Below are positions 1-10,063 of a stretch of DNA of 15,903 nt, piece by piece. The position numbers were made by a program, and so were the translations under genes. Numbering within the stretch: the stretch's first letter is position 1; the number at the start of each line of letters is the position of its first letter. Below the pieces are notes generated by a model. That model was not told where the DNA came from. It made no database searches and saw nothing but the letters and a program-made list of their open reading frames with translations. The stretch covers positions 1 through 15,903 of the forward strand of contig JADGJC010000587.1 in the NCBI GenBank assembly GCA_027596075.1, in the 5' to 3' direction. Source of the stretch: Rhizophlyctis rosea. Taxonomy: Eukaryota; Chytridiomycota; Chytridiomycetes; Rhizophlyctidales; Rhizophlyctidaceae.

Positions 1-2953
1 CGACAAATGGGCCACTGTCGATGTAAATGTCAAATTGACCGGTCGCAGCACAGGTTGCTAAGGGTTCGCGCACACATGAGAGAGCCAAACTCATAAGTGC
101 AACAACATATCCAAGCTTTCGAGGACAATAAGGCAAGGGAAAGCCCACCGAACAATGAAGTAGCCAGATTGTTGTTCAAGTGGCACACCAAAGATACGCG
201 ACATGGACAGGGTAAGGGTTCAAACCCACTTGCCCCCAGAATGACAGTGTCCGTTCCAAACTATCAAGAAATGATATTCTCCTGTAGAATGAGTTCATCA
301 TTTCTCCTTCCCTGCCGCTATATTGGCCAGTCGCCCACCGATCAAAGGGTTTCATGCATGACGAAGCTATGGAGTCAGGTTTGGAAAGTTTGGAATTCAA
401 AAGTAGCGGAAAAAGTTGATACTGTCCGGATGGCTGCCATTAGTTGGGGATGCCCTCGATGCGAGGCGCCCTCCGCTGGTCCTGGGGAATTAGGTCTAAA
501 AGAAGTGCCATTTACACACAACGTGCACATCAATGCTGTCGATAGCTCAAAAAAGGAGCAAGCATTGAGTTTCATTCAGAACGGGCCAAAGCTATGATGA
601 TAGCGTGAAAAATTGGTCTTGTATCATCGACATTGTCGCCACCTACCCGAACTGACCGCCGGAGCTCTTACCGATTCACATCCGATGGCTGAAGTGGATG
701 GCTGCTGGAACTGCCCACTGGCATGATGCATATTAATGCTGACGACAACGCAAAAAAAGATGACCCCATTTACAGACCTCAATCAAAGTCGATGATTCTT
801 TCAAGCTCGACTCTTGTGTCCTTGCGAGCTGTTCGACCTGAAACCTTACCGTCCAACTTCATAGCAATTTACACACGATGGGTGCAATTGCGGGCCGACA
901 GAAGGGCGATGGGCTTGTCACGATCGGAAGGGCTTTTTTAAGTGGTTGACATGTGAAGCTTTCCTATGAAGTACGAATTATTCGTTTTTCTCCGATTCAA
1001 ATGATCAATCATCATGCTCAGGATTCTTGTCGCTAGCATTCTGGGTGACAGCTGTTCAACAAACATACCGGCCCTCGTTCAATTGTCCAGCCGACAGCAA
1101 GATACCGTACAGCACCTTCTCGAGCTAGACAGCGGGTGAGAAGAATATTTCTCGTCCCGACTATTATCCCTTGTAAAAGGGGGTATACGGCAAGCTGGCC
1201 ATCTCTTTCTCCTCTGAAAGCGCAAAAGGCTCAATGTCTGCCATTGCTTTCATGGGCCACAGAATCGCCATCGGCAATCCCAAGTGCAGCAACCGAAAGC
1301 CCCGAAGCCTGCCTTCCTCGGAAACGGAAGTGCAAACCGCGACCGAGATGCAAATTACAACCATGACCACGGTGACACCCTCAACAGTTCCCGACCCCTC
1401 CGCCAAAGCGCACTCCATTCGGGGATTGATCGTTATGGTCATCACGGGATCATTGCCGGCACAGAAGCTCATCTGAATGCTACTGGGACCAATCCGGCGA
1501 TTTCCGGTATTGCTGGCGCGACGACCGGGACGTTTGGTATTGGTAGCGTGACTGCAACAGAGAGTGGGATGGTTAGTTTGTCTAAAACGGCGACTGCGAC
1601 GGCGACCAGGGCGGTCTTCGCGAGTAGCGGTAACTCACAACCCTTTGGTAATCAAGCTTTGAGAGTTTCAATTGACGGACATATTCGACACCGTTTCGTA
1701 TTGCCGGACAAAGGCTCTCCAGTTCAGCGTCTGCTTCGGACTTCATCAATGTGGAGGGAACAAGTCGAACAGCCCTTCGCATCTCCTACATACATCGCTT
1801 CCACCTGTTTTCCGTCTAATCTCCGCATTTTCATACACGCCGCCGTCTTCCATGGCGGTCACAAATTTTCGAATTTAGTTGGACGATAACACTCAGAATA
1901 CGTATGGAGACCAACTGTCAACCTTCCTACTTGATTATGAAGCTTCCCTGATACTGCTTCGAATCTCTTCTAGTTGGGGATGTAAAGCTGTAGCTTGGGA
2001 CGACATCAGCTCTCCCCTCTTCATTCCCAAGCACAGCACCATCCAAACCCTCACCAATCACACCAACCACTCAATGCCTTGAGGTGTTCCGTCTATGAGT
2101 ACGTTTTGATCAATGGACATTCCCAAACATAAAGAAGGCTTTGTATAGAAGGACAAAGCTTTGGACTTCGCAATGCACTCCAATCATGCATATATGGTCG
2201 AATCTTGAAACGGCATCGAAGCATTAAGAAAGGATTTGAACAACACTCGATGTGCGCTACTTTTGAAAGCTTGGTGGCCTTACGATGGGAGGCGGGATTA
2301 CTCCACAAACACTCGTCTGCGAATTGTGGGATCTGGCTACGGAACGTGCGTTGAAGAGCCGTTCCCGTGTTAATAAAGGCGAAACGACGGTTTCGGTTGC
2401 TGGACAATGTTGTGGGAGACGACAGTGAGCTCGTCAAACTGGGTATCGGACGACAGCTATGGAAGTCATTGGTGAATGATGCTCACCGCCGACTGAACAA
2501 GCCAGCAGAACGAGATCGTACAAATTCATTTCTGATTTTACAATGCTTGCGCGATTTGAGCATGTGTGGTTTCGGTCCGGAGAGGTGTGGACTGTTCGCC
2601 TAATACACCTGACGGAAGCGAAAATACAATTTTTCTTGAACGTTAGAGTGAAGACACAGACGGGCAGGCATTACTGCCCCCGGTTGCTATCGGTGGCGCA
2701 GATGAACAGGACACCTTTTCCTCAAGGAAAACGACCATCTGCCTTTCCAACTGTTGTTACTCCTCCTGCAAGTGCCCCGTAATGCATGGGGATTGGGCTG
2801 CCCCTTCCATCAAATGCTCATAACCACCAATCACCGCATTAAGTACTTTCCCCTCAAATACGCCGATAGATTACTTGCTGTGAATCTGGACAGAAAGGCG
2901 CCCCACCCAAGATGGCACGCTCTATTTGATTGTCTTAGCTAGCTACAATGTTT
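1..2953. other. No supported gene; weak ORFs only
   Basis: I find no recognisable protein, RNA gene or mobile element here. The longer open frames start at non-ATG codons or look compositionally random. Two stretches deserve mention. An 80-codon frame with a real ATG lies at 1234-1476 (+) and is Thr/Ser-rich in the middle; it overlaps a longer frame without an early ATG (1218-1889) that is Gly/Ala/Thr-rich around 1460-1610. A frame at about 2352-2603 (+) contains a protein-like charged stretch (VVGDDSELVKLGIGRQLWKS) but no start codon and no splice sites I can link with confidence. Both could be exons, relics or chance. A subtelomeric graveyard of decayed coding sequence is a reasonable guess, not a demonstrated fact. 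Confidence 0.4.
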
Positions 2954-4735
2954 CTACTCTTTCCGCCCGTCCCGAATGACAACTTCCCGAAAACAAATCT
3001 TCCTCCTCGGCCACCCGTCAATTTTGCATCTCCGGCTGCTGCATCCACAACTTAGACGTGGATGATTCCTAGGCTTCCACGTCATAACTAAACCCCTTTT
3101 CTTCCACCATGCTTTGGGCTCCCGGGGTGCATGCTTCATACCCCAGGTTTCCCTCTCGCCCCGACGGTCGTAAATGCCGATATCCTCCGTCCAGAAACCT
3201 TCGACGTGTTTCCTGACCCACCATTCGAGGACGTGCAGGTGGTTGTGTTTGGTTGCGTGTTGGAGTGGGAGGATGGTTCGTAGCTGGCATTTGAGGCGTC
3301 TGGTAGAAGGGTCGACGTATTGGTCCCGTAGAGCGCTACAGCGGATTTCGAGGCCGCTTTGGGCCCACCAGTCCAGGGTTTTGATATGTCCGTTCTGCGG
3401 CTTTTTCTTTTAGTGAATGTAATTACCTTTACTGTCGACTGGTTATCTACAGCGCTAGCATTATCTACCGCGGCGAATGTGTATTTGAGGGGGAGACCAG
3501 AGTGAAGCCACCAGTTGAGGACGTCTACGTGCCCGTTCTGGAATGTATCATGGATGAGTATGATATTGGGTGACTGTGATTGCCGTATGCCTTACCGAAC
3601 TGGCCATGTCTATGGCGGTGTTTGTGTATTTGATGGGCAACCGAGATAGCCGCCACCACATCAAAACCGCCATGTCGCCTGCAGCGGATGCATTGTCAAC
3701 GGCTTGGAAGGTGTATGCAGTAGAAATGGGCCAGATTGATGGAGTCGGGTCGGTGAAGGAAGCTTCTTCCAAGTTGGCTTCGGTGGTGGCATGTGTCGTC
3801 GTGCCGAGGGAGGAAGAAGCAAGATAGCCCAATTCCCGTGCCCACCAATCGAGGACCCGTGGGGATGCGGCACTGTCCAGCACGCAGCCGACCCATGCCA
3901 TATTGTCCATCGATGATATCAATCCACTAGCCTTCCACCATTCTAAGACGTCCAAGCGCTCTTCCCTCCCAGCCAGCACGAACCCTTTAGACGAGTATCA
4001 TTTCGGAGTAAGGGAGGTGCGTGCCCACCAATTCAGAACCTCCAGGTTGCCATCTCCGCTGGCAAGGTCCATGCTGTCGTCGGTCCAGGTGAGCGGAAGT
4101 CCGCTCCGAACCCACCAGTCCAAAACTTGACCATTTTGGCAAAGTCCATGCCCTTACGATAGAGCAACTTGACACCTTGAGCACGGCAGTAGGTGACCCA
4201 CCAGTCGAGGACAGGAATGTGGCCATTGCGGCTTGCCAAATCCATTGCTTGGCGAGTTCGCCTCATCGTGGGAATAAATTCGAAGTCCCGCCACCAGTCC
4301 AAGACATTGACGTGACCGTGCTCACTAGCCAGTTGCAAGGCCTTGTCTTTGTAGTGCTGACCAAGGATACTACCAGGGGTGCGGGAAAGCCGATACCATG
4401 CATCAAGGACATCCGTCCGGCCAGAAGCTGAGGCGTGAAGGAGACCGCATTGAAACTTGGAGAAGAGGATATGCAGACCGAGTTGTTTCCTTCCGAGGGC
4501 TAGAGCGATATGGTAGGATTGCTTTCTTTCCGGAATCTGATATATGAAAGCTTCAATGAGCTCCCAAGGAAGATTTGGTGAGGCCAGTTTGGAGTTCGGG
4601 TCATTGGAGTTGATGGGACTGACGCCAGCGGACGGAATGGTGCAGGGTGTAAGGGAAGGCGGCTCAAGGTCTGGCAAATCTTTAGAGAGACTTGCTACAA
4701 TACTATTTACGGGTGTTCGGGGGAGCACTCGACAT
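2954..4735 (-). pseudogene. WW-type ankyrin-like repeat protein, probably decaying
   Basis: The minus strand encodes tandem repeats of about 29 residues with the pattern '(M/V)D.AS.NGHV.VLDWW..SGLPLKYT', an ankyrin-like family I associate with chytrid genomes. Proposed exons are 4735-4711, 4670-3596, 3537-3451 and 3394-2954. The introns (40, 58 and 56 bp) all fit GT...AG and keep phase; the first is the least certain. Before the repeats is an F-box-like stretch (LPWELIEAFIYQIP, near 4572). About eight or nine repeats follow, then a basic C-terminus ending in TAG at 2956-2954. Two lesions break exon 2: a frameshift at about 4137, where MDFA should run into NGQVLDWWV in another frame, and an in-frame TGA at 4000-3998 after LTPK. 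On both sides of each lesion the repeat sequence stays well preserved, so decay is recent or these are assembly errors. The role is unknown; such repeats usually bind proteins. The ATG at 4735 is inferred, since the longer open frame to 5013 has no in-frame ATG. Confidence 0.72.
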
Positions 4736-4743
4736 AGATGTAC

Positions 4744-4783
4744 GTGTGTATGTGTGTATATATGTGTGTGCGTATGCGTGTGT
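4744..4783. repeat. TG/TA dinucleotide microsatellite
   Basis: An alternating purine-pyrimidine tract of TG, TA and CG steps. On the minus strand it would read as a Thr-His run in an open frame, but it lies just upstream of the proposed start of the repeat gene, so it is more likely 5' flanking or leader sequence. Confidence 0.8.
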
Positions 4784-4969
4784 TGGGAGGGGCAACTGAG
4801 ATAGACTCGACAATGATTGGAGTAAAAACTTGTCGAAAACAGCAGACAAGGGGGTTTGGAAGCAGATAAGCTACGTCTCGCTCGTACCAGCGCTGCTGCG
4901 TGAAGCGTTAAATGTGCGTGTTGAGTGGTTTGGCAGCCGCCTAAGTAGAATAGTTTGATAGTACAGAAT

Positions 4970-5063
4970 GTAAACAAAATCACGAGGAGAAGAAGCCAAA
5001 CTCCTCGCCACAAGGACGTGGGCGTGTTTGTAAACAGTCATGTAAACAAACATGTAAACAAAC
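4970..5063. promoter_or_regulatory. Cluster of four GTAAACA (forkhead-like) sites
   Basis: GTAAACA occurs at 4970-4976, 5030-5036, 5042-5048 and 5054-5060, all in the same orientation. GTAAACA fits the forkhead core RYAAAYA. The cluster lies about 235-330 bp upstream of the proposed ATG (4735) of the minus-strand repeat gene, a plausible promoter distance. Binding is inference; two of the four copies come from one tandem duplication. Confidence 0.4.
5040..5063. repeat. Perfect 2 x 12-bp tandem repeat
   Basis: ATGTAAACAAAC is repeated twice with no spacer and no mismatch. The duplication doubles a GTAAACAAA site. Confidence 0.85.
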
Positions 5064-5371
5064 CACTTTAAAGTTTGTCCGCCAGAAAGGCATACGTACA
5101 GCGGGCGGTTGGAGGTGCGTCCGATGCGATGTCGTGCTGTTAGTGGACCTCCCATTGTCCTGTTGGTAAGTTACAAACTTCTTCCTGCAATACAAGGTCA
5201 TGGTGCTCAAAAAAATCGTTGCCTATGCGGAAATCAATAGTGCGAACAGATCGCGATTGCTCTTATGGTGTTAATGAGCACAAATGAAAGCCCATAACGA
5301 GGCGCGCTTTTCCTCAAACCAACAGGCAATGGTGTGCCGCGTTTCTTCCGTTGGAACTGCTTGATCGTATT
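5064..5371. other. Intergenic stretch, nothing recognised
   Basis: Only short shadow frames occur here. I see no RNA gene or repeat. Confidence 0.5.
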
Positions 5372-5725
5372 TCAATGAATGGCTGCACTCCGGACCTTGC
5401 CTTCAATTGAGGAATCCAGGTTCCTATCATAGCCGCTGCATATTAAGTGGGTTGTGAAGCGCACGACAGCCTCACGTCTTGAAAATCTCAGCCACCTTAT
5501 ATAACAGCACATCCTCTCCACGTAGCAAGGTTTTGTAAGATATGTGGCGACGGCACATGTTCCAAGCGCGAACTCTTGAGCCCTTGAAGTATGAAGCATC
5601 AAGTTGATTAAACAAGTGGCACCGACTTCCTCGATCGGCTGCAGGGAATCATGATTACTGTGGGGTGCGAGGACAGAAAATGTACGAAGCACATTAGTAT
5701 ATCTCTTATGATAGAGCCTAAGCAT
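5372..5725 (-). CDS. Doubtful 117-aa ORF, unrecognised
   Basis: An ATG-initiated open frame of 117 codons ending in TGA. The translation has mixed composition with several Cys residues and one helical-looking stretch (GATCLINLMLHTSRAQEFAL). I do not recognise a family. It continues the same reading frame as the open stretch on its 5' side (to 5977), separated by a single TGA at 5734-5732, so it could be the tail of the leucine-rich-repeat relic rather than a gene. No introns or start context support it strongly. Confidence 0.22.
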   Translation of the reverse strand: MLRLYHKRYTNVLRTFSVLAPHSNHDSLQPIEEVGATCLINLMLHTSRAQEFALGTCAVATYLTKPCYVERMCCYIRWLRFSRREAVVRFTTHLICSGYDRNLDSSIEGKVRSAAIH

Positions 5726-5734
5726 CAACTGTCA

Positions 5735-6562
5735 CTTTGTCCCGTTCCTAAAGGGTGCTTGCGAGCTCTTTCGTTTCCCGGTCGCCGAAAGAAGTTGAGC
5801 TCGGGTTTTGATGATAGCGCCATGCGCCTGAGAGGTTTGAGCGTTGTCGCGATGGTTTACTCTCTCGCGTGGATTGGCAACGCTGGCAAGTCGACCAAGC
5901 GCGACAAATGCAAGAGAGCATGGGTGATTGGCAAGTTGGAAAGAGGCTGGTGATGTTGTCAAGGAGGGAAATGTCAAGTGGTCACAATTGGATGAAGGAA
6001 GATGTCAACGTGACCAGCAAGGCCTCCCTGATGAGGGTGTAAGATCCAGGAACCAGATCTTGGAAATTTGCGCAGTCAACAACGGAGAAAGGGAAGGGGT
6101 TATCGACGACAGGAGCATTGCGCAAATCGAGCCATTGAAGAGGAGGATTGTATGATTCTTTGTCGGTGTAGTCGAATCCCCCGCACTCCGAGAGGTCCGT
6201 CTGCAAAAGAGCAGGGCAGTGGCTTATGACGGCATGAAGGTAAGCAATGGTCAGGCTTGTAACATAGAGATTGAGGGGCTCCAGGTGAGAACAGCTCTTG
6301 ATCAAATGAGGAACAAACGATTCTGGGATCGGGTTTTGAAGTACTTCGACTTATGATGATGAAAGTACAAAGATTTGCCTCTAACAGTCAAGCAACGGCC
6401 CATCACCACATTATGATCAAATCTCTCGATCTCAACGCGGATAAAGCATTCCATGTAAGTTGTGCGTTTGATGTATTGACGGGTTGAAGGGCTTCCGTAG
6501 GACGCAACTTGGCGCGCGCCGACGTGGAGTGCCTTGCGTCGAACGCGCTGATGGATGGCCAC
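5735..6562 (-). pseudogene. Leucine-rich-repeat (F-box/AMN1-like) relic
   Basis: The clearest part is the open frame 6350-5982. It reads like F-box/AMN1-type leucine-rich repeats: 'LIKSCSHLEPLNLYVTSLT', 'AVISHCPALLQTDLSECGGF', 'LQWLDLRNAPVVDNP'. These match the family pattern 'C..L..L.L...T......L..C..L..LDLS.C'. It has no ATG and is preceded by TAA (6353-6351). It ends at TGA (5984-5982), after which LRR-like sequence resumes in the same frame (PLDISLLDNIT) and then in another ('ALLHLSRLVDLPALP'). The upstream frame 6562-6302 may be the N-terminal part, linked by a frameshift or an unseen intron. Intact relatives are usually substrate-recognition subunits of SCF ubiquitin ligases. Several stops and frame changes argue for a dead copy; a multi-exon gene with introns I failed to place is the alternative. 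Confidence 0.45.
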
Positions 6563-7911
6563 AAGCGCCGGAAAACCAGCTATGACTTACACGCGGAGGA
6601 GCAGTAGAAGTAGTAATACGCAAGCGACGGAAAAGCCAGGCAGCGATTGAAAGCGACTTTCATGCTGAGATTCGAAGCATGAGAAGCAGCGGGCTCGCCG
6701 CAATCACCTACTTAATCTCAAAATCATCTCACGCCGGTGCGTAGCATCAACCACAGCATTGGACAACGTCGGGTTGGGGAACCTCCCATCTCACATCTCC
6801 CCCACCGGGATCCATCAAGATTTTGAGATGAACGTCGATTGGTTCAAATTGTCCGCTTGAATGTTCAGGCATTGATGATGGCAGCAACTCAGACCACCCA
6901 ATAAGACAAAACTACATCAAAGCTTGCGCCACCGACGGGAGCCCCAACTATACCTACTGTCGGCCAACAGGTCGCTTGCCCCTCTACATAAGCAACGTCA
7001 CATTGAAGGTCCCGATCATGTCATGTCTACGAAGATGGAGAGCTTCGTCAGCGCAAGACGAATTGCGACCAAATGCGCAAGCAGAAAGGAGTCGCGTTAA
7101 CCTTCATTATCATGTCGCTTCACCAGCGGGGATCGTCAAATGCGCCGCGACTTTGAAACTTCAAAGCAGCTGATCAAAGTCATTGGTGACCTTTAGCTTG
7201 CTCCCTGGAATGCCTCAACTGAGGCATCGTCGCGGGTACCATCAGGCTCTGGTTGCTACCACGGCAACTGAGTCGACGCATGGCGGGATTCAGTATTAGT
7301 CCAGACCATCATAAAGAGAAAATTTCAAGCAAGTGTGTCATTTGCCCGTAAAAGAGGAAAAACCCAACAAAGAGATGGCACACTGATTACTATGCTATGT
7401 ATGGGCGACTTGACATGAGCGTACCCATAGGCGTTCATAACTTCTTCCCGCCTCGTTGTTTCGCCGCCGTTCTCAAAATGAAGACGTCAAGCAATCATAG
7501 TGCTGACCTCAATTTCGGTCACCATATGCATATGACATCCAACCGGAGCCTTAACATCTGGAGTATCTCAAAGCGTTGAGTAGGACGGTGGAATATTTTC
7601 ACGTCCACCTACACCTTGGCGTCCTTGTCATTCAGTCTGCTGGGGGTCTGACGTGCTGCGAGGTCAATTTGAAGACAGTCACCACTCTGACGGTGCTGGA
7701 GCTTTTGCAACGAAAGCAATATCCGACGCAAGCTTACGACTTCAACATGTCCGACGAAGGCGACGAACATTGTAAAATGCATATAAATATGCCGGCCATA
7801 TCTTGGCGGCGCTGGATATTCAGGGCTTTTGCCGACAACTTCGTTTCGACTGTTGTTTAATCGATACATCAACTCATTGTTCTCGGCATCCTCATCAATT
7901 CACCTTTTCAG
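6563..7911. other. Long stretch without a supported gene
   Basis: Apart from the inverted repeat near 6715-6829, nothing here is convincing. Short ATG frames occur at 7397-7579 (+) and around 7747 (+, MSDEGDEH...). The second is a candidate first exon for the gene that follows, but its only nearby GT donor leaves the wrong phase for the exon at 7912. The promoter and first exon(s) of that gene must lie somewhere in this stretch. Confidence 0.4.
6715..6829. repeat. Imperfect inverted repeat
   Basis: The arm ATCTCAAAATC (6715-6725) is matched by its reverse complement at 6819-6829. The inner ends also match: CCGGTG at 6734-6739 against CACCGG at 6803-6808, with the intervening bases partly conserved. 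This gives two arms of about 25-27 bp around a spacer of roughly 63 bp. It could be a miniature-element remnant, a hairpin or chance. Confidence 0.45.
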
Positions 7912-8676
7912 GCGCAGAAGGAGGCCACGGTGAGAATGTGTTCGGGGTTGGAGGGTTGTTTCACAAGGAGTGAGGCGACCACTTCTGAACGCGATTTTTT
8001 TTCCACAGGAGGAACTATGCGCGTTGCTGTTGGAAGAAGCGGAAAAGAAGCCGGCCAAGATCTGCCTTCGGAGCGCAAGCTGGTTGAAGCCTGGTGCTGT
8101 TGCGACCTTCGCACAAGTGACATATAAGGGAGATGGTCCCAGGATGGGGAAACAGGTTTACATCATTAAGGCACAAGACAGCAAGAACATATGCGGAACA
8201 TGCCTGCACTTACCTGGGTAAGATGAGATCAATACTTTATGACGTCGCATTGACGAACTGCATGCTCATTGCATTGTAGATTTGCAAAGAGAGATAAACT
8301 CTCTGACTTCAAATCTATCGATGATGTCAGGTGAGTTCCCAAAATCTCTCTCGTATGTTGATATTCAGGCCACCACTTACAATGTGAAATTAGTACGACG
8401 AGGCCAAACGGATTTTCCGCGAACTCCATGGTGATGATACTCGAAGATTTTGTGGGTAGGTTTCACGCACCCCTGCAATCAGTTTTGGATGATTCATAAC
8501 ACAATGGGGTGGTGCTCACATGATGTGCTGCGATAGACAAAATCCGCAACGTCGCCAAGAACGACCTAGCACCTCCCAAAGAGCGCCCCGTCCCACCGCC
8601 GCCGGACACATCTCGACCCATCACGACCCGCTTGCAGGCGAAGAAGGAGAAGAAGGAGAAAGAGGAAGGAAAATAG
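7912..8676 (+). CDS. Unrecognised multi-exon gene, 3' part
   Basis: Five exons join in consistent phase: 7912-7929, 8009-8217, 8280-8330, 8394-8455 and 8537-8676 (TAG). The introns are 79, 62, 63 and 81 bp, with clean donors (GTGAGA, GTAAGA, GTGAGT, GTAGGT) and AG acceptors; the one before 8009 has a strong polypyrimidine tract. The 159 readable residues start AQKEATEELCALLLEEAEKK. They continue through a compact, probably folded part (SWLKPGAVATFAQVTYKG, QVYIIKAQDSKNICGTCLHL, NSMVMILEDFVDKIRNVAKN). A Pro-rich linker and a Lys/Glu tail (RLQAKKEKKEKEEGK) close the protein. The tail suggests a nuclear or nucleic-acid-associated protein, but that is only a guess. I see no membrane segment and recognise no family. 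The 5' end is missing: no in-frame ATG precedes 7912, so at least one upstream exon is unplaced. The 18-bp first exon is the least certain. Confidence 0.6.
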
Positions 8677-9185
8677 AGAATGGAGGTGTATTAGATGTTG
8701 AATTTTGTTCCTAGCTATAGTTGTATTCGAAGGTCCCAATAGATATGAAGCGACATCCAAATTTGACTAGAATCGCGGCCTTGGAAATGGGTGGATATGC
8801 CTTGCGCATCATCAGCGTAGAAGTTGTCCACACCACACTCGCACCAATAACCCTTCATCTGTCAGGGGTCGCAGATGCCCCTCATTGCTTTTCGACACTT
8901 GAGGTCACGATGGGGATTGGTGTTGAGGGTATGTCCGGGGTATGTGGGACATTTGACGTTCAAAAGCCTGCTACCGCGAACACTGATGGCCAGAGAATAT
9001 GTGGTCGAGGGGTGGCATGTGGGGAGAAAGATCGTCATTGGCCGCGGCCGAGGGGCGTCAGAGGAGGGGCAATGTTTTTGCGATTCGTGGTTGCAGTACA
9101 GAAGCTCCGTGCACTCCCGGCTTATGTATCAAGATCCTATTTGACGACCCTCCGTCCCTGTGTCGACCGCCACTCCTCTGACATC
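8677..9185. other. Convergent intergenic region
   Basis: The stretch lies between two genes transcribed toward each other and should hold both 3' ends. A 163-codon frame from the ATG at 8746 (+) crosses it, but its composition is unconvincing and it runs under the 3' exon of the opposite-strand gene, so I treat it as chance. No obvious poly(A) signal stands out. Confidence 0.45.
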
Positions 9186-10063
9186 TCACAACTCGCCAAT
9201 CCCGTCCATCGACCTGTGGGCGTCGCCAAACCCTAGCAGAAGAAGTAGAGGAGACGCATCATTGCGGACTCACCCCAACAGAAGCGAGTGGCTTTGATCA
9301 GCTTCAAATCCACCGTCGATGGAAATGCACGTTTGATTGTCGCCATCCACAATGACAAAAGCGCATTGGATGCCAGGAAGAAGAATGTGGTAAATCCGAG
9401 AACAACAAAAGCGAGAGCTCCGAAGCTGCAGCGCACTGTTCGTTGAACCATTTGAAGCGAGCGCCGGCTTCTGTCGCCGCAACATACCAGATGTTCGAAG
9501 TGTGACGCTTCATTGCTTTGAAAAACCTCTTGTCCTTCGTTGGAAAGACCGACGTCTTCTTCTTCTCAACAATCACAGAGAGCAATTCCTCCTGCATGCG
9601 GCATTCCTTCCCAACAAAATACTTGACTCCGAAATGGCGTCTTTCGCTTCTGCATGCAAAGCTGTGAAGCAAAATCTTCACGTCACTGTCCTCATCCCCA
9701 CCTGCCGCAGCGTTCCCACTACCGCCCGCTACCTTCGCTTTCCTCCCTGCCTCTTACTTCCTGTCAACGAGGACCCATCAGCCGAGTGCACCATCAAGTC
9801 CAAAGCGTCAAGGCTTGGGTTCTGTGCGAGGTAGCTGTGGAATGAGTCGGAATCCCCACGATATCTCCGCACCGTCGGCATCGGTGGGGACGAGATACCG
9901 CTTCTCCTCATCATAATGTTCAGTGCCTCCTGAACATTCCACACAAACTCGGTGTTACAAACGTCTCCGAAAGCTTACGTCGACATCTCACTTGTTTGAT
10001 TGACTGGTGAACATCATCCATGAAATCCATGAAAGGAACAACCTCTGCCGCACTAGGTGCCAT
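9186..10063 (-). CDS. Unrecognised single-pass membrane protein, about 218 aa
   Basis: Exons 10063-9992, 9929-9758, 9701-9488, 9425-9274 and 9232-9186 join in phase through introns of 62, 56, 62 and 41 bp (donors GTGAGA, GTAAGA, GTATGT, GTGAGT; AG acceptors), ending in TGA. The N-terminus is acidic (MAPSAAEVVPFMDFMDDVHQ), followed by a Ser-rich, probably disordered part. A folded-looking segment (LLHSFACRSERRHFGVKYFV, then a Lys-rich stretch) runs to about residue 150. A hydrophobic helix follows at about 154-179 (FGALAFVVLGFTTFFFLASN and onward), with a short C-terminal tail after it. That suggests a membrane protein with a large N-terminal domain. The third intron could instead end at 9436, which changes the frame and loses the helix; I prefer the acceptor that keeps it. 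The gene may start further 5': splicing 10116-10053 out would join an open frame at 10117-10290 (KTKPTQRQRAYRPVWHIPNV...). I recognise no family. Confidence 0.55.

Noticed and set aside
216..228. GGTTCAAACCC, a perfect match to the tRNA B-box consensus
   Set aside because: The T-arm would have only two or three pairs, and no matching A box or acceptor stem lies at the right distance.
97..597. 166-codon open frame
   Set aside because: It begins at GTG, its composition looks random, and no splice sites or family resemblance support it.
4033..5013. Longer N-terminus for the ankyrin-like gene, starting at 5013 with a hydrophobic segment
   Set aside because: The codon at 5013 is TTG and no in-frame ATG follows before the repeats; the extension includes the microsatellite read as a Thr-His run.
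8746..9236. 163-codon plus-strand frame from an ATG
   Set aside because: It lies in a convergent intergenic region and under the last exon of the minus-strand gene, and reads like non-coding composition.
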